Positions 4,904-6,067 of a stretch of DNA of 6,067 bases are shown here, piece after piece (the first letter of the stretch is position 1; every line of letters starts with the position of its first letter). The translations under genes were made by a program, and so were the position numbers. The stretch is taken from NCBI GenBank assembly GCA_030669465.1, contig DAOVDN010000081.1, positions 1 to 6,067 on the forward strand, written 5' to 3'. The notes under the pieces are model-generated. The model was given only the letters and a program-made list of their open reading frames with translations. It made no database searches and was not told the origin of the DNA. The stretch is from Desulfobacterales bacterium (GTDB lineage Bacteria > Desulfobacterota > Desulfobacteria > Desulfobacterales > ETH-SRB1).

Positions 4904-6067
4904 TTAACCGGCCTTAATTCCTAATTCTTTTTCCTTTTCAGCCACAGCCAGCCTGGTTTTAATAGCAGTGTCCGGAATAAGGCTCATTGAGTCTATGCCG
5001 CACTCTACGAGAAAGGTGGCAAATTCCGGAAAATCACTGGGAGCCTGACCGCAGATACCGATCTTTTTGCCGCGGCGCTTGGCTGTGTCGATTACCATGC
5101 GGACCATTGTTTTTACCGCCTCGTTCCGTTCATCAAAAATGTGAGCCACCAGATCTGAGTCGCGGTCGAGCCCCAGGGTCAACTGGGTCAGGTCATTGGA
5201 GCCGATAGAGAATCCGTCGAAGACATCGCAGAAGGCATCGGCTGATATAACATTGCTGGGAATCTCGCACATCACGTAGACTTCCAGATCGTTTTCACCC
5301 TGGACCAGTCCGAATTCCTTCATAACATCGATTACCCTGCGGCCTTCCTCAGGAGTCCGGCAGAACGGGACCATCAATTTAATGTTGGTAAGACCCATCT
5401 CGTTCCTGGCTTTGAGCAAAGCCTTGCATTCAAGTTCAAAGGCCGGTTTGTATTTCTTGTCATAGTAACGCGAAGCGCCACGCCAGCCGATCATGGGATT
5501 GCTCTCCTCAGGCTCATAAAGAGTGCCGCCGACCAGATTGGCATATTCATTGCTTTTGAAATCCGACAACCTGACAATTACGTCCTTTGGATAGAAACCA
5601 GCGCCGATACGGCTAACCCCTTCAGCCAGTTTATCAATAAAAAACTGTTTCTTGTTATCAGGGTAAGCTGTTGTGCGTGCCTCGATATCTTTTATAATCT
5701 CTGCCACCTCAGCGTCACCTGCCTTGGCTCTGGCCTTCAGATCATCAAAATAATATAGAGCCAATGGGTGAATTCCGATATGCGAGTTGATGATGAACTC
5801 TTCTCTGGCCAGCCCTACACCATCATTGGGGATCTGACCTTCGGAGAATGCTTTTTCCGGAATACCGACGTTCATCATGATCTTTGTCTTGGTCGCCGGC
5901 AGTGTTTCAAGATCGAGCTGGTCGATATCAAACTTTAAAAATCCTTCATATATGCTGGCTGTTTCACCCTCTGCACAGGAGACAGTTACCTCGGTACCGG
6001 TCTTGATAATCTCTGAACCGTTTCCCGTGCCGATCACACACGGAATTCCGAGCTCACGGGAAATAAT
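4904..6067 (-). CDS. ppsA: Phosphoenolpyruvate synthase (pyruvate, water dikinase), C-terminal half, runs off the window
   Basis: The frame is open to the window edge (6067) and ends at TAA 4904-4906, giving the last 387 residues of a protein that is about 800 in the family. The first visible residues, IISRELGIPCVIGTGNG, are the end of the swivelling phosphohistidine domain; its histidine (usually T-x-H-A-A just before IISRE) lies just outside. After EVTVSCAEG comes the PEP/pyruvate-binding TIM barrel. Visible motifs are MNVGIPEKAF, GVGLAREEFIIN with a substrate arginine, RLSDFKSNEYANLVGG, NPMIGWRGASRYY, FSIGSNDLTQLTLGLDRDSD, and GICGQAPSD with the catalytic cysteine encoded at 5051-5053. All key residues are present, so the gene appears intact as far as seen. 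The enzyme converts pyruvate, ATP and water to PEP, AMP and phosphate in the cytoplasm, the entry to gluconeogenesis in organisms growing on acetate or lactate. GTG 6037 is not the true start, as the reading frame continues upstream of it. It lies upstream of the EIIA gene on the same strand. Confidence 0.95.
   Translation of the reverse strand: MISRELGIPCVIGTGNGSEIIKTGTEVTVSCAEGETASIYEGFLKFDIDQLDLETLPATKTKIMMNVGIPEKAFSEGQIPNDGVGLAREEFIINSHIGIHPLALYYFDDLKARAKAGDAEVAEIIKDIEARTTAYPDNKKQFFIDKLAEGVSRIGAGFYPKDVIVRLSDFKSNEYANLVGGTLYEPEESNPMIGWRGASRYYDKKYKPAFELECKALLKARNEMGLTNIKLMVPFCRTPEEGRRVIDVMKEFGLVQGENDLEVYVMCEIPSNVISADAFCDVFDGFSIGSNDLTQLTLGLDRDSDLVAHIFDERNEAVKTMVRMVIDTAKRRGKKIGICGQAPSDFPEFATFLVECGIDSMSLIPDTAIKTRLAVAEKEKELGIKAG

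Overview
The window looks like chromosomal DNA from an anaerobic, probably sulfate-reducing bacterium of the Desulfobacterota (Desulfobacterales-like). This rests on moderate GC content, a rubrerythrin-type protein, a PEP synthase, a REP-associated transposase relic and intergenic repeats of a style I associate with that group. The taxonomic call is inference from gene style only.

Layout. Positions 1-138 (+) carry the last 45 codons of a ferritin-like/rubrerythrin protein. Positions 139-985 are a small gene graveyard. It holds a hairpin, then a REP-associated tyrosine transposase (RAYT) relic that has lost its catalytic middle and carries a 76-bp miniature inverted-repeat element (MITE) flanked by a TTTAA duplication. 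Next, on the minus strand, is a collapsed type II toxin-antitoxin locus (antitoxin N-terminus joined to the C-terminus of a VapC/PIN toxin). Positions 1163-3826 (+) hold two different cation:proton antiporter-like membrane proteins in tandem. Tail to tail with them, only 10 bp away, are two small minus-strand soluble genes at 3837-4758: a PII-like protein and a PTS EIIA (fructose/mannitol/PtsN type) with its phosphorylatable histidine. A 101-bp inverted repeat built from 8-bp units separates these from the C-terminal half of phosphoenolpyruvate synthase (ppsA, 4904 to the window edge, minus strand).

How the genes may work together. PpsA makes PEP, the phosphoryl donor for PTS phosphorylation. 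An EIIA without sugar-permease domains and a PII-like protein are both signalling-type proteins, and both sit beside two antiporters that lack any cytosolic regulatory domain. The simplest hypothesis is an ion-homeostasis module in which PTS phosphorylation state and a PII-type ligand signal tune monovalent cation/proton exchange. This is inference from neighbourhood, not shown by the sequence.

The most unusual structural observations are the nested RAYT/MITE relic, where removing the MITE plus one target duplication joins the two transposase pieces in frame, and the period-8 (NCACNAAG-like) repeats found in two separate intergenic spacers.
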